Below, one piece after another: positions 16,857-25,642 of a DNA stretch of 64,000 bases. The stretch comes from JAXDAY01 sp034679345. GTDB lineage: Bacteria; Eisenbacteria; RBG-16-71-46; CAIMUX01; VGJL01. The first letter of the stretch is position 1. The number at the start of each line of letters is the position of its first letter. Below the pieces are notes generated by a model. That model worked only from the letters and a program-made list of their open reading frames with translations. It was not told the origin of the DNA and did not search any database. The position numbers and the translations under genes were made by a program. Location: NCBI GenBank assembly GCA_034679345.1, contig JAXDAY010000014.1, forward strand, positions 62,001 through 126,000, read 5' to 3'.

Positions 16857-17657
16857 TCATACACCAGATCGGTCGGCGCCCGCGCTGCCCGCTGAGCGCC
16901 CGCCTGCCGGGCGCTTCTTGTAGGAGGCGAGACGCCTCGACTGGGCGCGCTCTCCCCGCAGCTTCTTCCTCGCCCGCCGCGCGGCGCGGTCGGCTTCAAG
17001 CGCCGGGGCTTCACAGGGCTCAGGCGGCTTCGATGAAGGGCGGTTCCGAGGAGGAGGCGGCTGCGGCGATGGGGCGGGCGGGGCGGGACGGGCGGGAGGA
17101 GCGGGAGAGGCGGGCGGGTCGGGCTGGGCGAAGCGCGTCGGCGGCCTCTCCGGAGCAAGCGAGAGGAAGTAGCGCTCGATGTCTGAGAAGTCTCCGTCGG
17201 GCCTCGAGCGTGAATCCTCACGTCGAGGCGGCCTGGAACGGCGGAACAGCTCGGAGGGTCGAACGACCCGTACCTCTCGGGGGAGTCGCGCGGCGAGGGT
17301 CGCTCGATCCGAGGTGACGACGGCGACCTTGCCGCCTTCGCGCAGCGCTGCGACGGCCAGCCAGACGATCCGATCGTCGGCTTCTTCGTCGGGGCCTGCG
17401 CTGTAGACCGTCTTCACGTTTCCGAGCTGGGTCGCGTCGGGATTGCGCTCCATCCGGTTTCCGTCATACACGATCACAGCCGCGACTCCGTGCAGGGTCG
17501 CAAAGCGAACCACGATCGCCTCGAGTCGACGGCGTGCTTCGCCGCGGTTGCCTTCGACCTGCAAGGCTTCCAGCTCGGGGTGCGCGAAGATGGCATTGTG
17601 CCCGTCGATCAGCCAGAGGTAGCTGCGTGGGTCGCTCGGCCAGGGGTTCTTGCGCAT
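16857..17657 (-). CDS. YacP-like NYN (PIN-fold) domain protein with Pro-rich linker
   Basis: The 266-residue reading from the ATG at 17657 contains an NYN/YacP PIN-like ribonuclease domain in its first ~150 residues: LWLIDGHNAIFAHPEL, VAAVIVYDGNRMERN, AGPDEEADDRIVWLA and AVVTSDRATLAARL supply the acidic residues of the metal site. YacP relatives are endoribonucleases or rRNA/tRNA-processing factors. The second half is Pro/Ala-rich, with PPASPAPPARPAPPAP, then a basic tail with clustered Arg/Lys that may bind RNA. Substrate and role are unknown. Confidence 0.82.
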   Translation of the reverse strand: MRKNPWPSDPRSYLWLIDGHNAIFAHPELEALQVEGNRGEARRRLEAIVVRFATLHGVAAVIVYDGNRMERNPDATQLGNVKTVYSAGPDEEADDRIVWLAVAALREGGKVAVVTSDRATLAARLPREVRVVRPSELFRRSRPPRREDSRSRPDGDFSDIERYFLSLAPERPPTRFAQPDPPASPAPPARPAPPAPSPQPPPPRNRPSSKPPEPCEAPALEADRAARRARKKLRGERAQSRRLASYKKRPAGGRSAGSAGADRSGV

Positions 17658-17710
17658 CGCGTGATTCCTCGAGACGATCTTACCCCGCTTCCCGCGACGC
17701 GCTTCGATGA

Positions 17711-17750
17711 GAAAAAGTGGGAGGGAACCTGCGGGCCGCAGGTTCCCTCC
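17711..17750 (-). terminator. Strong terminator with a 31-nt near-perfect palindrome
   Basis: Positions 17720-17734 are the exact reverse complement of 17736-17750, giving at least 13 stem pairs once a minimal loop is allowed. On the minus strand the hairpin is followed by CACTTTTTC. It lies 60 nt past the stop of the repeat lipoprotein gene at 17812 and should end that transcript. Confidence 0.85.
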
Positions 17751-17811
17751 AGGCCGCGTTCCACCGACATCCCGAGGGGCATCTTGGATTGCCGGTGTCC
17801 CGCCGCCGTCC

Positions 17812-18918
17812 CTAGGGTCGACCGCAGCCGGTCGACCACACCCCATGGAAGAAGCCGTCCGAGCTCCCCCGGGCCGAGCGCCAGTTGCCATGTACCTTGC
17901 CCAGCACCGCTTCGTTCCCGTCGAGCCAGTCGCCGCGGAACCAGCCGTGATGCCGCATCCGTCCGTGGTGCGAGCCGCTGCCGACGTCGACACCCAGGTT
18001 GTCCCAGCTGCCGCGGATGAAGCCGAGGAAGTTGCCGTCGAGGTCGATGTACTTGCCGAAGAAGACCTTCCGACCTGCTTCGTTCACGCCATAGTGGCCG
18101 CGCACGAAGCCGGCGACCTGGCCATCCACATCAACCCAACGCCCCTGGAAGCTGCCCATCTCATCGGGGCTCTCCGGCAGCAACCACGCCCCGCCGAGGA
18201 ATCCGCAGGAGCAGACTGTCGGCACATAGAGAATCCCGGTGATGGAGAACTGGTTTCCGAGGTCGTCGACCGTCTCGGTGTGATCGAGACCGTCGAGATC
18301 GTTGACTCTGAACTCCCACTCGTGCGCTCCGGCGACGATGGAGAGAATGTCATTCTCGCCATCCTCTCCGTCTCCGAGCGGCTGAATCACATAGATCCGG
18401 ATCCCGTCGAAGTCCGTTCCGGTGTGGCTGATCCATTCGATTCGCGTCTTGTCGCTGCGCGTGAGCGCAAGGTGGTCATCCCTCTCGAATGCGATCGTCG
18501 AGCGGACGACGACGGCGCCGCGATTCACTTCCAGATGCCCGGACCAGTCCGTCACAACCCCACCGCTGTCCGCGCCTCCGGCCGTGCCCGATGGATCGAA
18601 GTCGAGATCGCCCCACAGGAGGGTGACGCCGTAGACCCGCCCGGAATCGGGACGCATCCACCGCGTGATGTCAGGATCATGCGCCATCAAGTCATCGACT
18701 CTGCCCTCGGCCTCCACGCTGCCTTCCAGAACCGCATCGCCGAAGGCCGGCGCCTCATCGTCCGAGGTCAAACCGCCCATGGAATCCTCGAGATTGGGAT
18801 TGCCATCGGGCGGAGAGCTGTCAAGCGGCGCCGTCGAGTCCTTGTCGCATCCTGCGAACCCGATCAGCGCGAGCGCGGCCAGCACGGCCCACCAGGAGAT
18901 TGCGCGTCCTCGGAACAT
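17812..18918 (-). CDS. Lipoprotein with Gly/Trp 'G-x-W' repeats
   Basis: The ATG at 18918 (AAAGGAG 7 nt upstream) opens a 368-residue lipoprotein (ALALIGFAGC, then DKDSTAPLD, a flexible linker). The middle part (~70-230) is a beta-rich domain of unknown family. The last ~140 residues hold a short repeat of about 25-40 residues with the core F-x-G-x-W/Y...G: GSFQGRWVDVDGQVAGF, GFVRGHYGVNEAGRKV, GFIRGSWDN, GWFRGDWLDGNEAVLGK, GFFHGVW. These repeats probably form a beta-structured outer-surface module. No enzymatic motif is visible; a structural or adhesive role is a guess. Confidence 0.78.
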   Translation of the reverse strand: MFRGRAISWWAVLAALALIGFAGCDKDSTAPLDSSPPDGNPNLEDSMGGLTSDDEAPAFGDAVLEGSVEAEGRVDDLMAHDPDITRWMRPDSGRVYGVTLLWGDLDFDPSGTAGGADSGGVVTDWSGHLEVNRGAVVVRSTIAFERDDHLALTRSDKTRIEWISHTGTDFDGIRIYVIQPLGDGEDGENDILSIVAGAHEWEFRVNDLDGLDHTETVDDLGNQFSITGILYVPTVCSCGFLGGAWLLPESPDEMGSFQGRWVDVDGQVAGFVRGHYGVNEAGRKVFFGKYIDLDGNFLGFIRGSWDNLGVDVGSGSHHGRMRHHGWFRGDWLDGNEAVLGKVHGNWRSARGSSDGFFHGVWSTGCGRP

Positions 18919-19223
18919 CGTTGCACTCCTTTCATGGCGCCCACTTCTATGCCTGCCCGAACGGTTCCGGGCGCCTGCCCCGGGCGCGCCGAACCTGACG
19001 GTTTGATGGAGAACCAGGATCATGCCACGCTCCTCAAGGCTCTCGCATCCCCCCCTAACCTATTTGGATGCATCGCTTTATGGCGGCCGTCCCTTCTTCA
19101 TCCTCCCGTGCGCCCACCTGTCCCGCTGCGAGATGTCCCAGGAGGTACAGGGTCCGCAGCCCGGATGTACCGGGGCGTCATCCCGGCTGGCGCATCGGAG
19201 CGCCCTGTGGCAGGCTTGGTCCG
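18919..19223. other. 305-nt intergenic region between divergent genes
   Basis: The region lies between the start of the minus-strand repeat lipoprotein and the start of the plus-strand rhomboid gene, so both promoters should be here. I see no convincing -10/-35 pair. One stem-loop can be drawn at 18963-18995: GGTTC pairs with GAACC and GGCGC with GCGCC, with a 2-nt bulge. No gene is supported. Confidence 0.5.
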
Positions 19224-19928
19224 ATGTTTCCGATCCGTGATGAGAACCCGGCACGATCCACTGCATGGATGACGATCCTTCTGATCGCCGCCAACGCCTG
19301 CGTCTTCTTGATCCAGTGGCTCCTCTCGGACCTCGATGTCGAGCGGCTGGTGATGCGGGCGGCCCTGATCCCGGCGCGCTTGGGCGGGGGGGTCGAGATG
19401 CCCGGGCTCCCTCCGGCGCTCACCCTCGTGACTTCCCAGTTTCTCCACGGAGGGCTGCTGCATCTGGGCGGGAACATGCTCTTCCTCTGGATCTTCGGCA
19501 ACAACGTGGAAGACGAGATGGGTCCGTTCCGGTTCCTCGTCTTCTATCTGCTCTGCGGGATCGCGGCCGGAGGGATTCACTTCGCCACGGCCCCCGATAG
19601 CACGATCCCCACCGTGGGCGCGAGCGGGGCGATCTCCGGAGTTCTCGGCGCGTACGCACTGCTGTTTCCTCGAGCGCGGATCTTCACGCTGGTCATCCTG
19701 GTCTTCTACATCAGCGTCGTGCCTATCCCCGCGCTTCTCTGGGTCGGCATCTGGTTTGTTCTTCAGCTTCTCTCCGGCATTGCGACAGGCACCGCGACAG
19801 GCGGCGGGGTCGCCTGGTTCGCCCATGTCGGAGGTCTCGTCGCGGGGGTCGCGCTCGTCTACCTCTTCCGCCGCCGAAGACCGCCGCCCAGGATTTCTCC
19901 CTTCAGCGACTCCTGGCGCATCGTCTGA
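19224..19928 (+). CDS. Rhomboid-family intramembrane serine protease
   Basis: The 234-residue protein starts MFPIRDENPARST and has six or more membrane spans. The rhomboid catalytic dyad is present: Ser134 in VGASGAISGVLGAY and His201 in FAHVGGLVAG. The structural motif GNMLFLWIFGNNVEDEMG of the rhomboid L1/H2 region precedes them, and HGGLLHLGGN is also conserved. It cleaves membrane proteins within the bilayer; the natural substrate is unknown. It is a lone plus-strand gene, convergent with the giant propeller gene. Confidence 0.93.
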   Translation: MFPIRDENPARSTAWMTILLIAANACVFLIQWLLSDLDVERLVMRAALIPARLGGGVEMPGLPPALTLVTSQFLHGGLLHLGGNMLFLWIFGNNVEDEMGPFRFLVFYLLCGIAAGGIHFATAPDSTIPTVGASGAISGVLGAYALLFPRARIFTLVILVFYISVVPIPALLWVGIWFVLQLLSGIATGTATGGGVAWFAHVGGLVAGVALVYLFRRRRPPPRISPFSDSWRIV

Positions 19929-19948
19929 GTAGCGGGTAGACGCCGCTC

Positions 19949-22900
19949 CTAGCGAAGCAGGACGATGCGCCGTTTGAGCTCCTTACCCGACCACTCAAGC
20001 CGCGCGAAGAACAGACCGCTGGCCGCGGCATGGCCGGCCTCGTTCCGGCCGTCCCAGACGATCCGGTGGCGGCCCGCCTTGAGCGTACCGTCCAGCAGGG
20101 TCCGCACCCGCCGACCCTGCGGGTCGAAGAGGGAGAGCTTGACACGGCCGGCTGCGGGAATGTCGAAGCGTAGGAGGGCGTCGGAACGTACGGGATTCGG
20201 CGCGGCAGGGTGGAACGCGAAGCGCAGGGCCGTGGGCAGAGTGAAGACGATGGGACCGAAGAGACGCATGCCGCCGCCCGGCAGGAGGCCTGCGACCTGG
20301 TAGGAGTAGGTCTCCCCCGCGGCCGCGCTCACGTCATCGTAGTAGTAGGGACCGCGACCGGGCACGGGCTCGTCGGGATTCAGGATGACATAGGCTTCCT
20401 CGAACGGATTCGCCCCTTGCGCCCGCAGGCACAGGAAGCCGTCGAACTGCGAGGATCCGGGCACGTCCCAGCGAATTCTCACCCCCGCCGAAGTGGTGTC
20501 CGCCTCGAGCCCAGTCAGCTCGACTGCCGTGAACCTCTCTCGCAGGAGGATACCGCCGGGAGAGCGGAACCGGAATCCAGCGACGAACACCCGATACTCC
20601 CCGCCCGCCAGATCCAGTCGGAAGATGGCGCCGAACTGGCCTCCGAGATTGTAGGGGTCGGCGTCGGTGTCGGTGACGAACAAGCGCCCGACGGAGTCGA
20701 ATTGCAGATCGGTCGGCTCCCGGAACATCCGCGAGGACGAGTGGAAGGTGACGTTGCCCAAGCTGTCCACGCGGAAGACAGCCCCGCGGGCCATCGAGTT
20801 CGGATAGGCGGGATAGTCGCGATCGAGGACGTAGAGCATTCCGTCCGGTCCGATCGCTCCCGCCACCGGCGTGCGGAAATCGGCGGAAGTCGCATAGACG
20901 GAGAAGCGTCTCTGCTCGAGATCGAGGCGGAACACCGCTCCATTGCGCAAACCGAATCGGGCAGGATCCGCGTCGGCGTCGATGATGAGCGCGCCGCCAG
21001 AATCGTCGAGCAGCAGATCGCGAGGAGAGGAGAGGAGAGTGTCGGAGGCGAACGGCGTCACCGTGCCGGCCGGGACCGCGACATCATAGACGGCGCCGGG
21101 TCCAAGGCCCAGCCCGAGGCCGAAGGGGTCGGCGGTGGCGTCCAGCATGAGCAGCCGATCGGCACCCAGCGGGACAGCGGTTCTCGGGCTGCGGAATGTG
21201 GAGTCGGCGGCCACGAGAACCGGCTCGGCCGATTCGGGGCGGATCTGCCAAATCGATCCTCTCCCTCGCAGGAATCCCATCGGATTCGCATTGCTGTCCA
21301 CGAGGTAGAGCGACGGCGGCTCCGTCGGCACGGACAGGACGCTCATCGGCTGCATCATCAGAGACGAGCTGAGCATCGGAATGAGAAGAGCGGTCGACAG
21401 GTCGATCTTCCAGATCGCGCCGTGAGGGTAGCCGAGTCCGAAGGGGTCGGCGTCCGCGTCCGCGCAATACGCGTAGCCGTCCTGGAAGTAGACGGGAAAT
21501 CGCTTGTGATCCCGCCGGATCCGATGGATCCCCTCCTCGGAGCGCAGGTGCGCCCTGAAGAAGACGTCAAGCCCTTCCAGGACGTTCGGGCGGACGCGGC
21601 CCGAGTAGGTGATGCTGTAACGGGCCCCGGGCGGCAGGTCAATCGTCCAGTTGAGGCCGTTCAGATTCTCCGGAGCGAGGACGACTCCCGCGTTGGCCCG
21701 AATCGATTCCCGGTCGATCGCGATCAGAAACGGAATCGTGTCCGAGTAGACGGCGGCGCTGGTGGCGATCGGCCCGAAGTTACCGACTTCCGCCCGTAGC
21801 TCCACTTCGTCTCCGGGCTGGAGCGGCTCGCCGTTCAGGTCATCGACCTCATAGCTGATCAGCCGCGGGTTCGGTCCCGGAGCGACGTAGAGGTCCGTGG
21901 GGAGCCGGTAGCTGGAGGAGGAGGCGACCATGTCGACCACGCCGGTTTCGGGATCCCAGCGAAACAGGGTTCGTGGGCTACCCGGAAGAGATTCGTTGCG
22001 GGCGAGCCGGTCGATCAGCCAGAGCTCGCCGCTCGAGGAGAAGGCGCCGTTTCGAGGCAATCGGAACCGCCGATCGCTCACGATCGGAGTCAGGCTCCGC
22101 GCCTCGACGTCCAGCTTGAAGACGGTGCCGGTGCCCCCGGCGTCGTTGGGGGCGAGCTCGTCGATCACGATCAGCCCTTCACCAGGCCAGGCGAGCACTC
22201 CGGTCGGCGAGAAGAAGACCGGAAACTGGAGGGTGTCGAGAAGCGCGCCGGAGACCGGGTCGACCTGGAAAACCGCTCCACGCCCTTCTTCTGCGCCATT
22301 CGGATCGCCCCGGCGATCGACGAGCCAGAGCCGTCCATCGTCGTCCTCCGCGACCTGAGTGATGCCCCGCAGCGTCGAATCCGCGAGGAGGATCTCCAGA
22401 TCAGCGCCTCCAGACCTCCGGACGAAGATTGCGCCGGTCCTGGTCGAGCCGCCGAGATCAGCCTGGGGGTCCACGATCAGGAGGTCGCCCGCCCGCGTGA
22501 CAAGCAGATCGTTCGGATCGCCGAGCCGATCGTCCTCGATGTAGGGCGAAGTCGTCCCCGACAGATAGTCGAGGAGCATCACGCGTCCGGGACTGCCCGG
22601 CGCCCCCGAGTCCGACATGAGGAGCTTTCCGAGGTCGGGATAGCCCTCGACCGAGGTTGGATCGCTCCAGGTCGTGTCGGTCATCAGCGGTTGCAGGAGG
22701 GCTGGAGGATTGGCGCTCAGCAAGAAGAGGGCGCCACTCAGATCTCCGAGTCCTCCTGGATCTGCGTTCGCGTCCGAGAGCACCATGTCGCCGTTCGTCA
22801 AGGGGGCGACGATCGCGACCGAGATCGAATCGGGCGATCCGCTCCCCGGGCCGGAGAGGTCGAGCCGACCAGAGACGCGGTATCCGAACGGAAGGCCATG

Positions 22901-25564
22901 AGCCACGCGACCCCTCGCCGAGATCGTCACCGTCTCGCCGACTCCCACCGGGCCCATCCAGGTGACTGTGCGGACGACCGGATCGATGATGATCTCTCCC
23001 GGACCTTCCGCGCCGACGAGCGATAGCCCGGACGAGAGACTCAAGGTCGCAAGCGCCTCGGCGACCGGGACCTTTCCGCTGTTCCGCACTAGAGCGTCGA
23101 ATCGTAGGGTGTCGCCTCCGCTCGAGGGGGAGCCGTCGAGATCCAGCACCTCGATGGCGCTTCGGACAAGGTCCCCCTCCTCGAAGCTGGCCACCGCCTC
23201 CGGGCCGTAGAGCAAGGGATCGGCGGTGACGATCGTCGGAGGACCGGCGTGTGGGCGGACACGGAACACGGCGCCGCGATCGCGAGGTGGCAGATCGAAG
23301 GGATTGGCCTCCCGGTCGGTCACGATGAGCGACCCGTCGCGCAGCGAGACGACATCGCTGGGATCGACGTAGATCGAATCGGCCGAGGCGACAAGGATCT
23401 GGTCGCCGGTGCTGCGCTGGATCTCGAAGATCGCTCCGGTGTTTCCGCCGATCCCGTCCGGGTCAGCGGAGACATCCGCAACGAAGACGCGGCGGTTGAA
23501 TCCCTCCGTGAGGCCGGTGGGATCGACGAACATCCCCGGGGGAATCGTCAAGGCGCGGACGCCGCCGGTCAGTGGGTCGATCTCGAAGAGCCCTCCTCCT
23601 CGCGGACTCTGACCGCTGGGATTCGCGTCGAAATCGACCAGCAGGATCGTGCCGCTCGTCTCCAGGATCGCGTCGGCCGGTTCGCTGAAACGGGGATCGG
23701 ATGCGATCAGGCGCAGCTCGCCGGTCGCGATCGAGAGCGAGAAGACCCCCCCCGGGGCGCCGGGGAGCTCAAGGGGATTGGCGTCCTTGTCGATCAGGAG
23801 AAGCTCGTCGAGCCCCGCCGGCGCGATGCCCAGCGGCGTGCGCAGCTCGGGATGCTCGCCGAAGGCGAGCAGCGTGTCGATCGAGCCGTTGAAGGGATCG
23901 ACCACGAAGATGCCTCCCAGCGGCTGTCCGGGACCCAGTGGAGCGCTCCGGCGATCGAGCACGGCGATCCGCCCATCGAGGAGAAAGGCAAGGTCGGAGG
24001 GCTGCACGAACGGCGGGCCGTCGTAGATTCGTTCGGGACGGAGCGCCCCTGCGGGCATCTCCCAGATCACACCGCTGGAGCCTCCGCCCACCGGTTCGGT
24101 GTCGACCCACGCGAAACGCCCCGGTTCGGATCGACGCCGGACCACCCCGGAGAGGCCGAAGATCGTGCCGGTGCGTCCGAGACGCAGGACGATTCGCTCG
24201 GAGAGCTCCGTGCCCGCGGCCAGGTCGTTCTTCAGGCGCAGGTCGTAGGCGAGATCGACATGGGAGAATGCTCCCACGTCGCCGACCCACCGGACGATGC
24301 GGGTCGATGGGTCGTAGGTGAAACTTCCCGTCCCGATCGAGTCGGTCTCGACAAGGTAGTCGAACAGCGGGCCGATCTCATGCTCCATGCGAACCAACTG
24401 CGCCGGCGTATCCCCCGTGTTGCGCACGCGAACGCGAACGCGCATGCGGTCCCCCGGCTGGATCGGCGCGCCGTTCATGTCGGCCCAGCGGACGAGGGAG
24501 GAATCGAGGGTCGATCCGGCCACCAGCGAGAGCCCGATCACCGAACGGAAGAAGCCCGAGCTCATCACATTGTCGATGTCGCCCGACGCCGGATCGCACT
24601 TGAAGACGGCGCCCAGCGCGTCCGGGTAGCCAAACGGATTCGCGAGGTTATCGAGAACCCAGACACTCCCGTCCGGCACGGATACCAGGTCGAAGGGCTC
24701 GACGAACTCCACGGGCGCGACGATCGGCTCCACGGTCAGACCGACCCGGCGGACCCGGAAGATCGCCCCGGGCGCTCCCGGATGTCCCGCTGGATTCGCG
24801 TTGCGATCGAGGATGAGGAAGTCCCCATCGCGATCGAGCGCGACTGCCCAGGGTGTCGTGAAAACAGCGGCGGAGAAGACGACCGAGATCGCGCCGTTGA
24901 GCGGATTGACGCGGAATAGGGCGCCGGGGGCGCCCCCGATCCCGAGCGGGTCGGCGCGGGCGTCCCAGATGAGGACCGAGCCGTCGCGGTCGAAGACCAT
25001 GGAGCGGGGCTCCACCCAGAAGGGGCTCGTCGCGAGCAGCGCCACGGCGGGGACATCGAGACCCACGCGGTAGAGCGCGCCGGGACGGCTTCCGATCGAG
25101 TTCGGGTCGGCGTCGGCGTCCAACATCAGAACCGTCCCGCTCGGCTCCTGGAGGATATCGATGGGCGTCTCCCACTGGGGGTTCGTCGCGAGCAGCCTGG
25201 CGACACCCGGCTGCGGTTCCTGGGGGTCGAGAAGCCAGAGCGCGCCTCGGGCCTGGCCGTTGTTGAATGGATCGGAGTTGGAATCCACGGCCAGGATGCG
25301 CCCGTCGCTCAGGGTGATCGCGGCCTGCGGATCGACGAATCCCGCCGGACTGGCGATCAGCTTGACGGGGACGCCGCTCGTCTCGTCGATGAGCGTGAGC
25401 GAACCACGCGAATCGCCGAAGCCGAACGGGTCGGCCGATCGATCCGTGACGATCAAATTGCCGGCGCGCAGGTCCACAGCGGCGGCGCGGCCGTGCAGAA
25501 TGACGCACGACAGAAAGATGAGCCCCACCCGGCATCCGTTCCGGGCGGCGCAGGTCCACGACAT
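19949..25564 (-). CDS. Giant secreted protein: four six-bladed propellers, three DUF11-like linkers, FlgD-like tail
   Basis: The protein has 1871 residues from the ATG at 25564 (GAGGAG 7 nt upstream). It starts with a signal peptide (GLIFLSCVILHGRAAA). It contains 24 copies of a ~50-residue unit with the core D-x-x-A-[DN]-P-x-G...G-A-[LIV]-[FWY]-[RK]-[VIL], for example DADADPFGLGYPHGAIW. The copies group 6+6+6+6, as expected for four six-bladed NHL/YWTD-like propellers. Between groups are three ~100-residue beta-sandwich domains resembling DUF11 (about residues 364-478, 805-905, 1240-1355), each opening D-x-[ND]-G-x-P...GD. An FN3-like segment and a FlgD-like tail (GRRVRTLLDGTLKAGRH; WDGRNEAGHAAASGLFFARL) end the protein. 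The Asp-rich cores may bind calcium. Function is unknown; surface adhesion or ligand binding is likely. Confidence 0.9.
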   Translation of the reverse strand: MSWTCAARNGCRVGLIFLSCVILHGRAAAVDLRAGNLIVTDRSADPFGFGDSRGSLTLIDETSGVPVKLIASPAGFVDPQAAITLSDGRILAVDSNSDPFNNGQARGALWLLDPQEPQPGVARLLATNPQWETPIDILQEPSGTVLMLDADADPNSIGSRPGALYRVGLDVPAVALLATSPFWVEPRSMVFDRDGSVLIWDARADPLGIGGAPGALFRVNPLNGAISVVFSAAVFTTPWAVALDRDGDFLILDRNANPAGHPGAPGAIFRVRRVGLTVEPIVAPVEFVEPFDLVSVPDGSVWVLDNLANPFGYPDALGAVFKCDPASGDIDNVMSSGFFRSVIGLSLVAGSTLDSSLVRWADMNGAPIQPGDRMRVRVRVRNTGDTPAQLVRMEHEIGPLFDYLVETDSIGTGSFTYDPSTRIVRWVGDVGAFSHVDLAYDLRLKNDLAAGTELSERIVLRLGRTGTIFGLSGVVRRRSEPGRFAWVDTEPVGGGSSGVIWEMPAGALRPERIYDGPPFVQPSDLAFLLDGRIAVLDRRSAPLGPGQPLGGIFVVDPFNGSIDTLLAFGEHPELRTPLGIAPAGLDELLLIDKDANPLELPGAPGGVFSLSIATGELRLIASDPRFSEPADAILETSGTILLVDFDANPSGQSPRGGGLFEIDPLTGGVRALTIPPGMFVDPTGLTEGFNRRVFVADVSADPDGIGGNTGAIFEIQRSTGDQILVASADSIYVDPSDVVSLRDGSLIVTDREANPFDLPPRDRGAVFRVRPHAGPPTIVTADPLLYGPEAVASFEEGDLVRSAIEVLDLDGSPSSGGDTLRFDALVRNSGKVPVAEALATLSLSSGLSLVGAEGPGEIIIDPVVRTVTWMGPVGVGETVTISARGRVAHGLPFGYRVSGRLDLSGPGSGSPDSISVAIVAPLTNGDMVLSDANADPGGLGDLSGALFLLSANPPALLQPLMTDTTWSDPTSVEGYPDLGKLLMSDSGAPGSPGRVMLLDYLSGTTSPYIEDDRLGDPNDLLVTRAGDLLIVDPQADLGGSTRTGAIFVRRSGGADLEILLADSTLRGITQVAEDDDGRLWLVDRRGDPNGAEEGRGAVFQVDPVSGALLDTLQFPVFFSPTGVLAWPGEGLIVIDELAPNDAGGTGTVFKLDVEARSLTPIVSDRRFRLPRNGAFSSSGELWLIDRLARNESLPGSPRTLFRWDPETGVVDMVASSSSYRLPTDLYVAPGPNPRLISYEVDDLNGEPLQPGDEVELRAEVGNFGPIATSAAVYSDTIPFLIAIDRESIRANAGVVLAPENLNGLNWTIDLPPGARYSITYSGRVRPNVLEGLDVFFRAHLRSEEGIHRIRRDHKRFPVYFQDGYAYCADADADPFGLGYPHGAIWKIDLSTALLIPMLSSSLMMQPMSVLSVPTEPPSLYLVDSNANPMGFLRGRGSIWQIRPESAEPVLVAADSTFRSPRTAVPLGADRLLMLDATADPFGLGLGLGPGAVYDVAVPAGTVTPFASDTLLSSPRDLLLDDSGGALIIDADADPARFGLRNGAVFRLDLEQRRFSVYATSADFRTPVAGAIGPDGMLYVLDRDYPAYPNSMARGAVFRVDSLGNVTFHSSSRMFREPTDLQFDSVGRLFVTDTDADPYNLGGQFGAIFRLDLAGGEYRVFVAGFRFRSPGGILLRERFTAVELTGLEADTTSAGVRIRWDVPGSSQFDGFLCLRAQGANPFEEAYVILNPDEPVPGRGPYYYDDVSAAAGETYSYQVAGLLPGGGMRLFGPIVFTLPTALRFAFHPAAPNPVRSDALLRFDIPAAGRVKLSLFDPQGRRVRTLLDGTLKAGRHRIVWDGRNEAGHAAASGLFFARLEWSGKELKRRIVLLR

Positions 25565-25642
25565 TCGCCTCTCCTCGAGCACCCTGGTTCCGCGGGTCCG
25601 GGTCAGCCCGGAACCCTATGGAAGAATCGGCCGGCCGGGGCG

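Noticed and set aside
20210..24919. Long plus-strand frames opposite the giant propeller gene
   Set aside because: They mirror the repeated units of the real protein and show no signal peptide, domain or ribosome site.
25565..25642. Hairpin between the propeller gene and the phosphatase gene (GGTTCCG/CGGAACC) as a terminator
   Set aside because: Long loop and no T run; only weak support.
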